Positions 7,296-15,789 of a stretch of DNA of 18,546 bases are shown here, in pieces. Under the pieces are notes generated by a model. It made no database searches. It was given only the letters and a program-made list of their open reading frames with translations, and was not told the origin of the DNA. Origin of the DNA: CALELF01 sp045617925 (GTDB lineage: Bacteria > Synergistota > Synergistia > Synergistales > Synergistaceae); NCBI GenBank assembly GCA_045617925.1, contig JAZLJR010000024.1, positions 1 to 18,546 on the forward strand. Direction: 5' to 3'. Every line of letters begins with the position of its first letter. Position 1 is the stretch's first letter. Made by a program: the position numbers and the translations under genes.

Positions 7296-9427
7296 TGAGC
7301 GGAAACTCAATCCTTAATCATGCTAAATATTCTCCAAATACAGATGAATGGTATACTACTTATGAAACTATAGCTGAGGAACTTGCCCATTATGAGAAGC
7401 ACTTTTATAACAAGGTAGTGCTCTGTAATTGCGATGATCCTTTTGAGTCTAATTTCTCATATTACTTCCTGAAAAATTTTAATAAGCTTGGTTTGAAAAA
7501 GCTGATTTGTACATCCTATGTTGAATCAAAGATAGGATTGATTGGGGATAATGTGCAACTAACATTACCTATTTTTGACAATGTTGATAAAGAAATAACC
7601 TCAAACAACGGGTATGTTCTTAAAGTATCAAAAATGTATGGAAAATCAGGAGAAGAATCGACAAATGAAGATATAAAAAAAGTTTTAAGCAAAAAAGGTA
7701 TCGTTAAAAAATTAAAAGGCAATGGAGATTTTAGATCGGCTGAATGTGTAGAGTATCTAAAAGAATGTGATATATGTTGTACCAATCCGCCTTTTAGCCT
7801 GTTTTCCGAATTATTTGCTTTGCTAGCGAAATATAAGAAAAAATATCTTCTTATTGGAAACCAAAATGCAATTACCTACAAGGAAATATTCCCCTACATA
7901 AAAGAAAACAGAGCTTGGGTCGGTTACCGTTTTGGTGATATGTCATTTCGTGTTCCTAACGACACAGAACCGAGAAAAACTCGTTTTTGGATAGATGAAG
8001 ATGGACAAAAATGGCGAAGTCTTGGTAATGCGATGTGGCTGACGAATTTGGACATTCCAAAACGGCATAAGAAACTTGAACTTACTCAACATTATAGTGC
8101 TGATAAATATACTAAATTCGACAACTATGACGCAATCAATGTCACAAAGGTAATTGATATACCATTGGATTATGATGGCATGATGGGAGTTCCGATTACC
8201 TATTTGAAATACCATAACGGAGCACAATTTGAAATCGTTGGGGAAGCAAATCATGGTTCAGACAACGAATTTGATTTGTTTAAGCCAATAATAAACGGTA
8301 AGGAATTATTTAAGAGAATTTTGATAAAGAGAAACAAAATGGATATAGAATTTAGAGTGTTAGATTTGTTTTGTGGAGCCGGAGGACTTTCCTATGGACT
8401 TGATAAAAATCCACATTTCAAAACAGTCGTTGCACTTGATTTTGATGAACAGGCAACGATAACTTTCAAAAATAATATTCCTGATGCGAATGTACTTGTT
8501 GGAGATATTACGGACGAAACTATAAAAAGGAAAATAGTTGAACTTTCAAAAAAGGAAAAGGTCAATATGATTGTTGGGGGACCTCCCTGTCAAGGATATT
8601 CGATGAAAGGAAAAAAGCTTGGATTAAAGGATCCGAGGAACTTTTTATTTAGGGAATACCTAAATATTGTGAGAGAAATACAGCCGGAAGTTTTTGTTAT
8701 TGAAAATGTTAAGGGGTTATTATTATCAACTAATGGTTTGTTCAGGGATGAAATAATCAATACAATAAAGGAACTTGGATATTTGGTTGAGTATGGTGCT
8801 ATTAATGCAGCCGATTATGGAGTTCCTCAATCAAGAGAAAGAGCAATCTTTATTTGTTCAAAACATTATACAGTTCATTTGCCTTCACCTACTGTAAAAA
8901 AATATACATCTGTAAGGGAAGCAATTAGTGATTTGTCATATTTAGAATCTGGAGAAGGTGATTTTGAGCAAGATTATCGGATAGAACCAGAAAGCCAATA
9001 CCAGAGGGTTATGAGAAAGGAAAGCAAAAAACTATATAACCATAAGGCATCAAATCATAAGCAAATAGCAATAGATAAACTGAAAATGATTCCACCAGAA
9101 CAGGGAAAAGAATGTCTTCCTGAAGAAATGCATGGGAATCAAAAATTCAAAACGACATGGGGAAGGTTGAAATGGGATGAAGTATCACCAACAATCGACA
9201 CTCGTTTTGATGCATCTTCTAACGGAACCAATAACCATCCATTCTTAAACAGGGCGATTACGCCAAGAGAGGCTGCACGCATACAATCTTTTGATGATAA
9301 ATTTGTTTTTTACGGTTCAAAGTTTTATATAAGGCGGCAGATTGGGAATGCTGTACCGCCATTAATGGCAAAGGCAATAGCAGATCAAATTTATAAAGAA
9401 ATATCTGATGGAAATGAGGTAAGGTAA
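7295..9427 (+). CDS. Fused EcoRI-type adenine MTase and cytosine-C5 MTase
   Basis: A 710-residue fusion of two complete DNA methyltransferases. Residues 1-348 follow M.EcoRI (EcoRI_methylase family): VVLCNCDDPFESNFSYYFLKN at 41-61, the amino-methyltransferase motif NPPF at 164-167, then WLTNLD, YDNYDA-like FDNYDAINVTK and DGMMGVPITYL. It is predicted to make N6-methyladenine. Residues 349-710 are a full-length C5-cytosine methyltransferase: motif I DLFCGAGG (357-364), the catalytic GGPPCQG with Cys432, ENV (470-472), QSRERA (512-517), a short target-recognition region, TPREAARIQ (656-664) and QIGNAVPP (682-689). There is almost no linker. An internal ATG at 8339 sits exactly at the joint and could allow a separate C5 enzyme, though only a weak AAAGAGAA precedes it. 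It probably protects host DNA from the nuclease encoded next. Both domains look intact. Target sites cannot be read from sequence. Confidence 0.93.
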   Translation: MSGNSILNHAKYSPNTDEWYTTYETIAEELAHYEKHFYNKVVLCNCDDPFESNFSYYFLKNFNKLGLKKLICTSYVESKIGLIGDNVQLTLPIFDNVDKEITSNNGYVLKVSKMYGKSGEESTNEDIKKVLSKKGIVKKLKGNGDFRSAECVEYLKECDICCTNPPFSLFSELFALLAKYKKKYLLIGNQNAITYKEIFPYIKENRAWVGYRFGDMSFRVPNDTEPRKTRFWIDEDGQKWRSLGNAMWLTNLDIPKRHKKLELTQHYSADKYTKFDNYDAINVTKVIDIPLDYDGMMGVPITYLKYHNGAQFEIVGEANHGSDNEFDLFKPIINGKELFKRILIKRNKMDIEFRVLDLFCGAGGLSYGLDKNPHFKTVVALDFDEQATITFKNNIPDANVLVGDITDETIKRKIVELSKKEKVNMIVGGPPCQGYSMKGKKLGLKDPRNFLFREYLNIVREIQPEVFVIENVKGLLLSTNGLFRDEIINTIKELGYLVEYGAINAADYGVPQSRERAIFICSKHYTVHLPSPTVKKYTSVREAISDLSYLESGEGDFEQDYRIEPESQYQRVMRKESKKLYNHKASNHKQIAIDKLKMIPPEQGKECLPEEMHGNQKFKTTWGRLKWDEVSPTIDTRFDASSNGTNNHPFLNRAITPREAARIQSFDDKFVFYGSKFYIRRQIGNAVPPLMAKAIADQIYKEISDGNEVR

Positions 9428-9428
9428 C

Positions 9429-10301
9429 ATGAACACACAGATGGCATATCTTTTAGGAATGATATTGGGTAACGGAGAGGTTCAGAGAGGAAACGAGGAA
9501 ACAACAATCACAATAGATATTCCGCACAAGAACTTGATTGATGATGAAAATCGAGAAATTATAGTTTATGTAAAAGCAAGTTTAACGGATATAAGAAATA
9601 TTGTTGAACCTCTGTTGGGTTTTGCACTACCAATTACTCAATCGCAACGTTCCACAAAAGTTTCGTTTACCAAACCAAATCAGGATTATACTATGCGAGA
9701 AATTCTACGCTTCATAGGAAATGGAGTTCATCATTCCTCAATGACTATGAACAAGGAATTATTTGCTATGACAACAGATGAAAAGAAAGAACTTTTAAGA
9801 GGTATGGCAGATGTTACGGGTTATATAAGAAAAAGCAATCTTGCTTATGGGCAAGATGGTCATCATAGAGTTTATATTGAAATTCCCGGAAACTGGAATA
9901 TGGTTATAGATGTTGCAAATATGCTTAAAGAGTTGGATATTCCAGTACAGACACTTGATTTTGGACATCCAAACTTTAGAGATTCAAATCTTAAGAAGTA
10001 TAACGAAGGACAGCCAAATTACTGGAAGAAGGAACATCAGGTAAAAATATGGGCCAATGAGTTTTTGCCCATTGGCTTCAACATTGCTTACAAACAACGA
10101 GCATTAGAAAAGTATGCCGAAGAATTACTTCAATACATGGATGCAGAAACAACACATAAATTTTATTGGGAGAAACCTGTTAGGCGTCGAAAAAAGCCTA
10201 TCCATCCATCAGAAAGAGATTCTTCTTTACCGGCAGTTATTAGAGGTAAGCACTATGAGTCTTGGACAGAATTAGCAGCGGAGCTTGGTTATCATGAATA
10301 A
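9429..10301 (+). CDS. LAGLIDADG-fold protein with altered catalytic acids
   Basis: A 290-residue protein that looks like a single-chain LAGLIDADG homing endonuclease with two repeats. The first motif is LLGMILGNGEV (8-18), followed by a TITIDIP strand. The second is LLRGMADVTGYI (122-133), followed by RVYIEIPGNW and the helix VANMLKELDIP, the usual order in this fold. The last acidic residue of each motif, needed for metal binding and cleavage, is replaced: N15 in the first and T130 in the second. Cleavage activity is therefore doubtful, and DNA recognition is the likelier role. The C-terminus (PVRRRKKPIHPSERD) is basic. It starts 1 nt after the methyltransferase stop, with GAGGTAAGG as Shine-Dalgarno, and overlaps the next nuclease gene by 8 nt. 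I propose it is the target-recognition part of a two-piece restriction enzyme. The fold is recognised by motif, the role is inferred. Confidence 0.7.
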   Translation: MNTQMAYLLGMILGNGEVQRGNEETTITIDIPHKNLIDDENREIIVYVKASLTDIRNIVEPLLGFALPITQSQRSTKVSFTKPNQDYTMREILRFIGNGVHHSSMTMNKELFAMTTDEKKELLRGMADVTGYIRKSNLAYGQDGHHRVYIEIPGNWNMVIDVANMLKELDIPVQTLDFGHPNFRDSNLKKYNEGQPNYWKKEHQVKIWANEFLPIGFNIAYKQRALEKYAEELLQYMDAETTHKFYWEKPVRRRKKPIHPSERDSSLPAVIRGKHYESWTELAAELGYHE

Positions 10302-10794
10302 AATTAGATATGAGTATGAGTTATATTTACCAATGTGTGCATGGTTGAAAACACACTTAGAGGATCAATACAAGAAACAAAAATGTGAAATTATAGTTGA
10401 AGATAGTCATGCAGTAAATTTAGATTCTGTGCTAGAAAAACATGGTGTAATTAAATATTATCCACAAAGTGTAGGGCTTCAAATTCAAATTGATGTTTTG
10501 GGAATTGTAAAATGGGAAAACAAGGCTGAAATATTTTTTATTGAAGCGAAGAAAACCGTTCTAAATCTTCACGACTTAGGACAACTGTGGGCATATTGCA
10601 GATTATGTGATCCAGCAGATGCCTATCTCCTTTCTTCGGCTGGGCTTGGGAGCTTGGATAAAGTTCTCAAGAATCTTAGGCGTGAAGATATGCTTGATTT
10701 TGGAGAAAGCAAAAAAATCAAGAAAATGAAGGTCGCAAAATGGGATATTACAAGAAATGAGATAGATAGTCAGTCTATTGTTCCGAAATTATAG
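10294..10794 (+). CDS. Small PD-(D/E)XK nuclease
   Basis: A 166-residue protein from the ATG at 10294; a TTG at 10285 would add three residues. The nuclease core is visible as LQIQIDVLG (Asp67), then FFIEAKK with Glu84-x-Lys86, and a downstream Gln97 in DLGQLWAY, the arrangement of RecB/Cas4-like PD-(D/E)XK enzymes. These residues bind Mg2+ and cleave DNA phosphodiester bonds. No separate DNA-recognition domain is evident in so short a protein. Its start overlaps the end of the LAGLIDADG-fold gene (ATGAATAA, 8 nt), which points to coupled translation and perhaps a complex. GGAG at 10280-10283 is a plausible ribosome-binding site. It is the best candidate for the restriction nuclease of this island. 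Confidence 0.8.
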   Translation: MNKIRYEYELYLPMCAWLKTHLEDQYKKQKCEIIVEDSHAVNLDSVLEKHGVIKYYPQSVGLQIQIDVLGIVKWENKAEIFFIEAKKTVLNLHDLGQLWAYCRLCDPADAYLLSSAGLGSLDKVLKNLRREDMLDFGESKKIKKMKVAKWDITRNEIDSQSIVPKL

Positions 10795-10804
10795 AAAGTG
10801 AATT

Positions 10805-13423
10805 GTGAAAAAGGTACAAACGATTATGACCCAAACAACACCATTATTCCAAAATGGCTCAGAAGTAATTAGGGCTGATTTTCACTTACATACTAAAGCG
10901 GACAGAGAATTTAAGTATTTTGGAGAAGAGAATGACTATATAAAGCAATATATTGATGCTTTAGAAGAAAATAATATTCATGTTGGCGTGATAACAAATC
11001 ACAACAAGTTTGACATGGACGAGTATAAAGCACTAAAAAAAGCCGCCATAAAGCGTGACATTTTACTTCTTCCAGGAATTGAACTGGGAGTTAAGGAAGG
11101 AGCTTCTTCAATTCACGTTCTTTTTGTCTTCAATCCGGACGAGTGGATAGTCAATGGTACAGACTATATTTCAAAAGTATTGACAGTGTTGTCTGCTGAT
11201 ACTGACGATTTGTCGTGTGGACATTGTGGAAAAGATCTAAATACTTGTTTGAATAAACTGTTTGAAATGAATAAAGACTTTTTTGCAATTTTTGCTCATG
11301 TCGAACAAGCGAAGGGATTATGGAAAGAATGTAATGGAGCAATTATAACACCAATGTCTGAATCTCCTAATTTCAAAAAATCTGTGCTTGGATTTCAAAA
11401 AGTTCGCAGTCACGACACAATTCAAAAAGTTCATAGTTGGATGGGATATGATTTGGCGTCTGTTGAGGGATCTGATCCTAAGTCAATCGAAGAAATAGGA
11501 AAAGGCGAAAAGGGTTTTATAAAAATAGGCGAACTGTCATATGTAGCTGTAAAGTATGCTGTTAAAGATTATAAAAATCGTGTCTTCAAATTCTTGCCGG
11601 ATATTAGGCATAGTTATATAAAATCGGTTAAATGCATAGGCGGTCGCTTTGATGAACAAATATTCTATCCATCTGCAGAGCTTAATACTTTAATCGGTAT
11701 CAGAGGAAGTGGCAAATCTTCTCTTATAGAGATAATACGCTATGCGCTTGATTTTCCATCTTCATCAGCTGATTCTGAATATAAAAATGAATTAGTTAAA
11801 AGCGTTCTTGGTTCTGGTGGTAAAGTGGAATTAGAAATAATTGACAAATATCACAAGAAATATACTATAAGTCGTATTTTGGGTGAATCTCCGACAATCC
11901 ATGATGAAAACGGAGCGGTAGTTAGTATTACAATTAATTCGATAGTTGAGAATCCCTTGTATTTTGGGCAAAAAGACCTTGCACTTACGAGGCAAGGTTA
12001 TGAAATGGAATTATTGAATAAAATTGTTGGGGAAAAGACAATTGATATTTCACAGGAACTTGCAAATATCGTAAATCAAATTGTAGTAACAATAGAAAAA
12101 TATGAAAAGATAGCTGAAATACCAACTCTAATTTCCAATCTTGAAACAAAGAATGCAGATCTGGAACATAAATTGAAAATTTATAAAGAAAAAGGAGTTG
12201 ACGAAAAATTAAAAAAACAAACCGCATGTAATGACGATCTTGTTAAATTACAGGACATAAGAAACAGACTAAATAACATATATTTGTCTTATATGCGATT
12301 ACATGATGAGATTGATTTGGAAAGTCTTTCCTTAGAAGATTATTCGTCTGTATTTAATAAAGAGATATTTGCTGAAGCAATAAAAATTATAAGTCTTGCT
12401 GTTAGTATGCTAAAAAAGATCCAAGAGCAGGAAGTTTCGCTTAAAGGATATATTGATGTATTGGATGTGATAATAAAGGGATTATCAGATAAGATTTCTT
12501 CCCTTAAAGAAGAATTTGCTCAAATAAAACGTGAAATAAATGATGATAATATTGATGTAGAGAGTTATATAGCCTATCAAAACCTTTTAACGAAAAACAC
12601 AGCAGAAATATCAACATTGAAAGAAAAAATGAAACAGAAAGATTCCTTGAAAGCAGAAATGAAGAAACTGTTTTCAAGAAGGAACGAATTATTACAAAAT
12701 CGGTACCAGACTTATAAAAAAAGTATTGACGAGATTAATGAAAGACAAAACCAGCTTCAAATAAATATTGAGTTTAAGGGAGAAAAAATTCTATTTAGCG
12801 AAAAGCTTAGAAGTGGATTCAGAGGGACGAGATTACAAGATGTAAAATATAAAGAAATAGAGGAGAAGTTTTCAGACTTTGCTGCAGTGATAGAAGAGTA
12901 TTATTATAATGATGGTGAAATTCTCCAAAAAATAAGTGGCACCCATTATCCCGCAATAAGTGAGAAGCTTCACGAAGGATATGAGAAGTTTCTTAAATGT
13001 GAAACACCTGATCTGATTAAGATTATGTATCATGGGAAGTTACTAAGTAAGCATTCTCTCGGACAAAGAGCATCGGCGTTAATTCTGTTCATTCTTTCTC
13101 AAAACGATAGTGATATAGTGATAATTGATCAACCTGAGGATGATTTGGATAACCAAGTGATCTACAAAGAACTAATCCAAGCGATAAAGAATGAAAAGCC
13201 TAACGTGCAATTTATTTTTGCAACACACAACGCAAATATTCCTGTGCTTGGTGATGCTGAACGTGTAGTGACAGTTGAGTCTGATACAGAAAACAAAAAA
13301 ATTATTATGGAACAAGGCACAATTGATTCAGCAAAAACACATGAAAGAATCGTTGATATCATGGAGGGTGGGAGAGAAGCTTTCAGATTAAGAAATGAAA
13401 TTTATACATCTTGGAATAAATGA
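10805..13423 (+). CDS. PHP-domain SMC/ABC-type ATPase (TrlF-like)
   Basis: An 872-residue protein. An N-terminal PHP phosphoesterase domain (about 22-250) shows metal-binding H27-x-H29 in DFHLHT, H66 in ITNHN, E93 in LPGIEL, H104, H165 and D224. An inserted C138-x2-C141-x6-C148 may bind zinc. The ATPase is split: Walker A GIRGSGKS (298-305) and a Q-loop in YFGQKDL (Q389), then a long predicted coiled-coil stretch (about 420-650), then the signature SLGQRAS (751-757), Walker B IVIIDQPEDDL (771-781) and H-loop FATHN (H808). This is the layout of SMC/Rad50-like ATPases and of TrlF-family proteins. It probably uses ATP-driven conformational change to control PHP hydrolysis of nucleic acid or nucleotides. 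The GTG start has a modest GAAAGTG ahead of it, and an ATG at 10826 is an alternative. It is the last gene of the island, 10 nt after the nuclease gene. Confidence 0.88.
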   Translation: MKKVQTIMTQTTPLFQNGSEVIRADFHLHTKADREFKYFGEENDYIKQYIDALEENNIHVGVITNHNKFDMDEYKALKKAAIKRDILLLPGIELGVKEGASSIHVLFVFNPDEWIVNGTDYISKVLTVLSADTDDLSCGHCGKDLNTCLNKLFEMNKDFFAIFAHVEQAKGLWKECNGAIITPMSESPNFKKSVLGFQKVRSHDTIQKVHSWMGYDLASVEGSDPKSIEEIGKGEKGFIKIGELSYVAVKYAVKDYKNRVFKFLPDIRHSYIKSVKCIGGRFDEQIFYPSAELNTLIGIRGSGKSSLIEIIRYALDFPSSSADSEYKNELVKSVLGSGGKVELEIIDKYHKKYTISRILGESPTIHDENGAVVSITINSIVENPLYFGQKDLALTRQGYEMELLNKIVGEKTIDISQELANIVNQIVVTIEKYEKIAEIPTLISNLETKNADLEHKLKIYKEKGVDEKLKKQTACNDDLVKLQDIRNRLNNIYLSYMRLHDEIDLESLSLEDYSSVFNKEIFAEAIKIISLAVSMLKKIQEQEVSLKGYIDVLDVIIKGLSDKISSLKEEFAQIKREINDDNIDVESYIAYQNLLTKNTAEISTLKEKMKQKDSLKAEMKKLFSRRNELLQNRYQTYKKSIDEINERQNQLQINIEFKGEKILFSEKLRSGFRGTRLQDVKYKEIEEKFSDFAAVIEEYYYNDGEILQKISGTHYPAISEKLHEGYEKFLKCETPDLIKIMYHGKLLSKHSLGQRASALILFILSQNDSDIVIIDQPEDDLDNQVIYKELIQAIKNEKPNVQFIFATHNANIPVLGDAERVVTVESDTENKKIIMEQGTIDSAKTHERIVDIMEGGREAFRLRNEIYTSWNK

Positions 13424-13622
13424 ACAATAAATTATAACAATGTTACATTTTGAGTGAATAAACTGGTTTTACTGAGGGGAAAAAACTGGGTGGCGAATGC
13501 AGAATTGTAATAAAAGCTTGTGGAGCATTTCATACGGATGGTAGCGTCTTCAAATAATAGTCAATATGTTTATTAACATCAATGCAACAGAAGGTACGAA
13601 ATAGTGACTATATATTATCCAA
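13424..13622. other. Intergenic region with no recognisable gene
   Basis: About 200 nt between the PHP-ATPase stop and the shared terminator. I see no convincing coding frame, RNA gene or long repeat. A weak palindrome, TAACAATGTTA (13435-13445), follows the ATPase stop but is too short to call a terminator. It marks the right junction of the accessory island. Confidence 0.5.
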
Positions 13623-13664
13623 AAAAGAGTAGTCGGTCGATTTTAATCGTCCAACTACTCTTTT
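13623..13664. terminator. Bidirectional rho-independent terminator
   Basis: AAAAGAGTAGT (13623-13633) pairs with ACTACTCTTTT (13654-13664). The inner GG/CC and CGA/TCG pairs continue the stem, and the loop is TTTTAA. On the minus strand the hairpin ends in a run of six T residues just after the rnfB stop, so it should end the rnf operon. On the plus strand the following TATTATTTTG tract would stop read-through from the island. Confidence 0.85.
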
Positions 13665-13673
13665 ATTATTTTG

Positions 13674-14468
13674 TTATGCTTCTTTGTCAATAACCTTTAC
13701 GGGGCATTTTCGAACACACAGACCACAGTTTACACATTTTTCTGTGTCTATTACTGCGAGATTTTCTTTCATAAAAATTGCTTGTTTGGGGCAACTCTTA
13801 ACGCAAAGCATACAGCCAATGCAGCCAGCGTTACAGACTTTTTTTACAAGTGGACCTTTATGTGTGTTCTGACATTTTACTGTTACATGCGAAGTTTTAG
13901 GAATTAGTGTAATAACTCCCTTGGGGCAATTTTCAACGCAAGTGCCGCAGCCTACGCACTTTTCTCTGTCAACTACGGCAATGCCGTTTTTTATAGATAT
14001 TGCGTCAAATTGACATACATTAACGCAAGTGCCAAGTCCTATGCAGGCGAATTGGCATGAAACTGGACTGTTGCCTGGAACACGAGCTGCAAGGCGACAA
14101 TCCATAGTGCCTTCATACAAATTTGAACCGATTATTTTGTCACACGTTCCTTTACAGCGAACAACAGCAACCCGTGGCACAGTCGCTTCGGCTTTTGCTC
14201 CGAGAATTTCTGCTATTTGCTCCAAATTTTCCTTTGTGCAGGCAGAGCATTTTCCGAGCTTTGCTGTTCCATTTACTAGTGCTTCTGCATAGGCATCACA
14301 GCCAGCAAAGCCACATCCACCACAATTTGCACCAGGGAGTAGAGCACGGATTTTAGCTTGCCTTTCATCCTGTGCCACAGCAAATTTTTGTGAAGCGAAT
14401 GCCAAGAGCGAGCCGAAAAGAACGCCGAGCGAGCCCATGATTAAGGCAGGAATTAAAATTTCTTTCAT
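13674..14468 (-). CDS. rnfB: Rnf complex subunit B, polyferredoxin
   Basis: RnfB accepts electrons from reduced ferredoxin and feeds them into the membrane Rnf complex. An N-terminal membrane helix (about 4-30) precedes the Rnf-specific cluster C49-x2-C52-x4-C57 with C74 (GANCGGCGFAGC). Four ferredoxin-type Cys motifs follow, at 138-152, 171-181, 216-226 and 245-255. The cluster count is therefore higher than in the shorter proteobacterial RnfB and fits Firmicute-type proteins. I chose the ATG at 14468, which is 8 nt after the AAGGGGGAA site; a GTG one codon earlier (14471) is possible. It is the last gene of the operon, 13 nt after rnfA, and is followed by the terminator. Confidence 0.95.
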   Translation of the reverse strand: MKEILIPALIMGSLGVLFGSLLAFASQKFAVAQDERQAKIRALLPGANCGGCGFAGCDAYAEALVNGTAKLGKCSACTKENLEQIAEILGAKAEATVPRVAVVRCKGTCDKIIGSNLYEGTMDCRLAARVPGNSPVSCQFACIGLGTCVNVCQFDAISIKNGIAVVDREKCVGCGTCVENCPKGVITLIPKTSHVTVKCQNTHKGPLVKKVCNAGCIGCMLCVKSCPKQAIFMKENLAVIDTEKCVNCGLCVRKCPVKVIDKEA

Positions 14469-14481
14469 CACATATTCCCCC

Positions 14482-15057
14482 TTACATTAGCCCTGCAAAG
14501 CCCATGAAGGCAATCGACATAAGTCCAGCTGTAACAAGAGCAATGGGAAGTCCCTTCATGCATTGTGGCAAAGATGGATTTGCTTCAACTCTCTCACGAA
14601 TTCCAGCCATCAACACTATTGCGACAAGGAAACCACAGGAAGAACCGAGTGCATTTACAATAGACATGATCAGACCATAGCCCTCGGTCATATTTGTCAC
14701 AGCTAATCCTAAAACAGCACAGTTAGTTGTGATTAGTGGAAGATAAATTCCAAGTGACTTGTATAGCGATGGCACAAAGCGTTTTAATACTGTTTCAACA
14801 AATTGAACAAGTGCTGCAATTATCAAGATAAAAGCAAGGGTGTAAAGATATTGAACATTTAATGGAACAAGAACAAAAGTCCAGACAAGCCACGTCATAA
14901 TACAAGCAAGTGTAATAACAAATATGACCGCAAACCCCATTCCCCTTGCCGTCTTCAAATCTTGAGAAACACCAAGGAACGGACAGCAACCAAGAAAGCG
15001 TGCCAACAAAATATTATTTACAAAAATTGAAGCAATAAATAGTGTTAAGTAACTCAT
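14482..15057 (-). CDS. rnfA: Rnf complex subunit A, membrane protein
   Basis: A 191-residue integral membrane protein with about six hydrophobic helices, homologous to NqrE. ARFLGCCPFLG (C24, C25) and TTNCAVLG (C113) carry the cysteines that, together with those of RnfE, hold the intramembrane [2Fe-2S] cluster linking the cytoplasmic and outer electron carriers. The start codon overlaps the rnfE stop by one base (TAATG), and GGAGG lies about 9 nt upstream inside rnfE, which implies coupled translation and equal amounts of the paired subunits. Confidence 0.95.
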   Translation of the reverse strand: MSYLTLFIASIFVNNILLARFLGCCPFLGVSQDLKTARGMGFAVIFVITLACIMTWLVWTFVLVPLNVQYLYTLAFILIIAALVQFVETVLKRFVPSLYKSLGIYLPLITTNCAVLGLAVTNMTEGYGLIMSIVNALGSSCGFLVAIVLMAGIRERVEANPSLPQCMKGLPIALVTAGLMSIAFMGFAGLM

Positions 15058-15788
15058 TATGCATTGCCTCCAGTGCTCTTATTTTCTGTGCAAGAGCTTG
15101 TGCAACTGTCACATGCTCCATGGCATAAACCTTTCATTGCACATCCTTTGCAGCTGTCTAATTCCTTCCAACCATCGTAATTTGATGGAAGAATTTTTCT
15201 CTTTATCTGAAATCTTCTAAACACTGCCATTAAAATACCAAGAGTGATAAATCCACCAGGAGCAAGTATGACCAAAAGGGCAGGGGAATAACACAAAGGC
15301 ATCACCTGGAAGCCAAAGCAAGTTCCGCTTCCTAAAATTTCTCTTATTGCACCAATAAATGTGAGAGAAAGGGTAAAGCCAAGTCCCATACCAAGTCCAT
15401 CAAATATTGAATCGATTATGCAATTTTTGAATGCAAAAGCTTCGGCACGCGCAAGGATTATGCAGTTTACGACAATGAGTGGAATAAAAATTCCAAGTGC
15501 CACGTCAAGCGATGGTGCAAAGGCTTGAATTAAGAGCTGAACCACAGTAACAAAACCTGCTATTACAACAATGAAAGCAGGAATTCTTATTTCGTCAGGA
15601 ATAACTTTACGAAGAAGTGAAATCGCAGTGTTTGAACCAACAAGGACAGCCGTAGTGGCAAGCCCCATACCTATGCCATTTTTTGCACAGGTTGTCAGTG
15701 CAAGGGTGGAACACAAGCCAAGCACTAAAACAAAGATTGGATTTTCTGTAATTATTCCATTTTTAATGATTTTTAGAGGGTTTCTCAT
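15057..15788 (-). CDS. rnfE: Rnf complex subunit E with Cys-rich C-terminal tail
   Basis: A 243-residue membrane protein homologous to NqrD, with about six helices and the cluster cysteines C26 (LGLCSTLALTTC) and C109 (VVNCIILARAEAFAF). It pairs with RnfA around the intramembrane [2Fe-2S] centre. After the last helix and the basic RRFQIKRK stretch (191-198) there is an extension with six cysteines in 21 residues (C213, C216, C222, C226, C229, C233), not part of the conserved core. The tail could bind a metal or an Fe-S cluster. The start follows the rnfG stop by one base and has a strong AGGGGGAAG site. Confidence 0.95.
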   Translation of the reverse strand: MRNPLKIIKNGIITENPIFVLVLGLCSTLALTTCAKNGIGMGLATTAVLVGSNTAISLLRKVIPDEIRIPAFIVVIAGFVTVVQLLIQAFAPSLDVALGIFIPLIVVNCIILARAEAFAFKNCIIDSIFDGLGMGLGFTLSLTFIGAIREILGSGTCFGFQVMPLCYSPALLVILAPGGFITLGILMAVFRRFQIKRKILPSNYDGWKELDSCKGCAMKGLCHGACDSCTSSCTENKSTGGNA

Positions 15789-15789
15789 C

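Noticed and set aside
9429..10301. Active homing endonuclease or intein-derived mobile element
   Set aside because: Both catalytic acid positions are replaced, there is no intron or intein host gene, and the gene is tightly embedded in a methyltransferase operon.
13424..13622. Remnant of a transposase or integrase at the right end of the island
   Set aside because: I looked for coding remnants and terminal repeats and found no frame or repeat long enough to support one.
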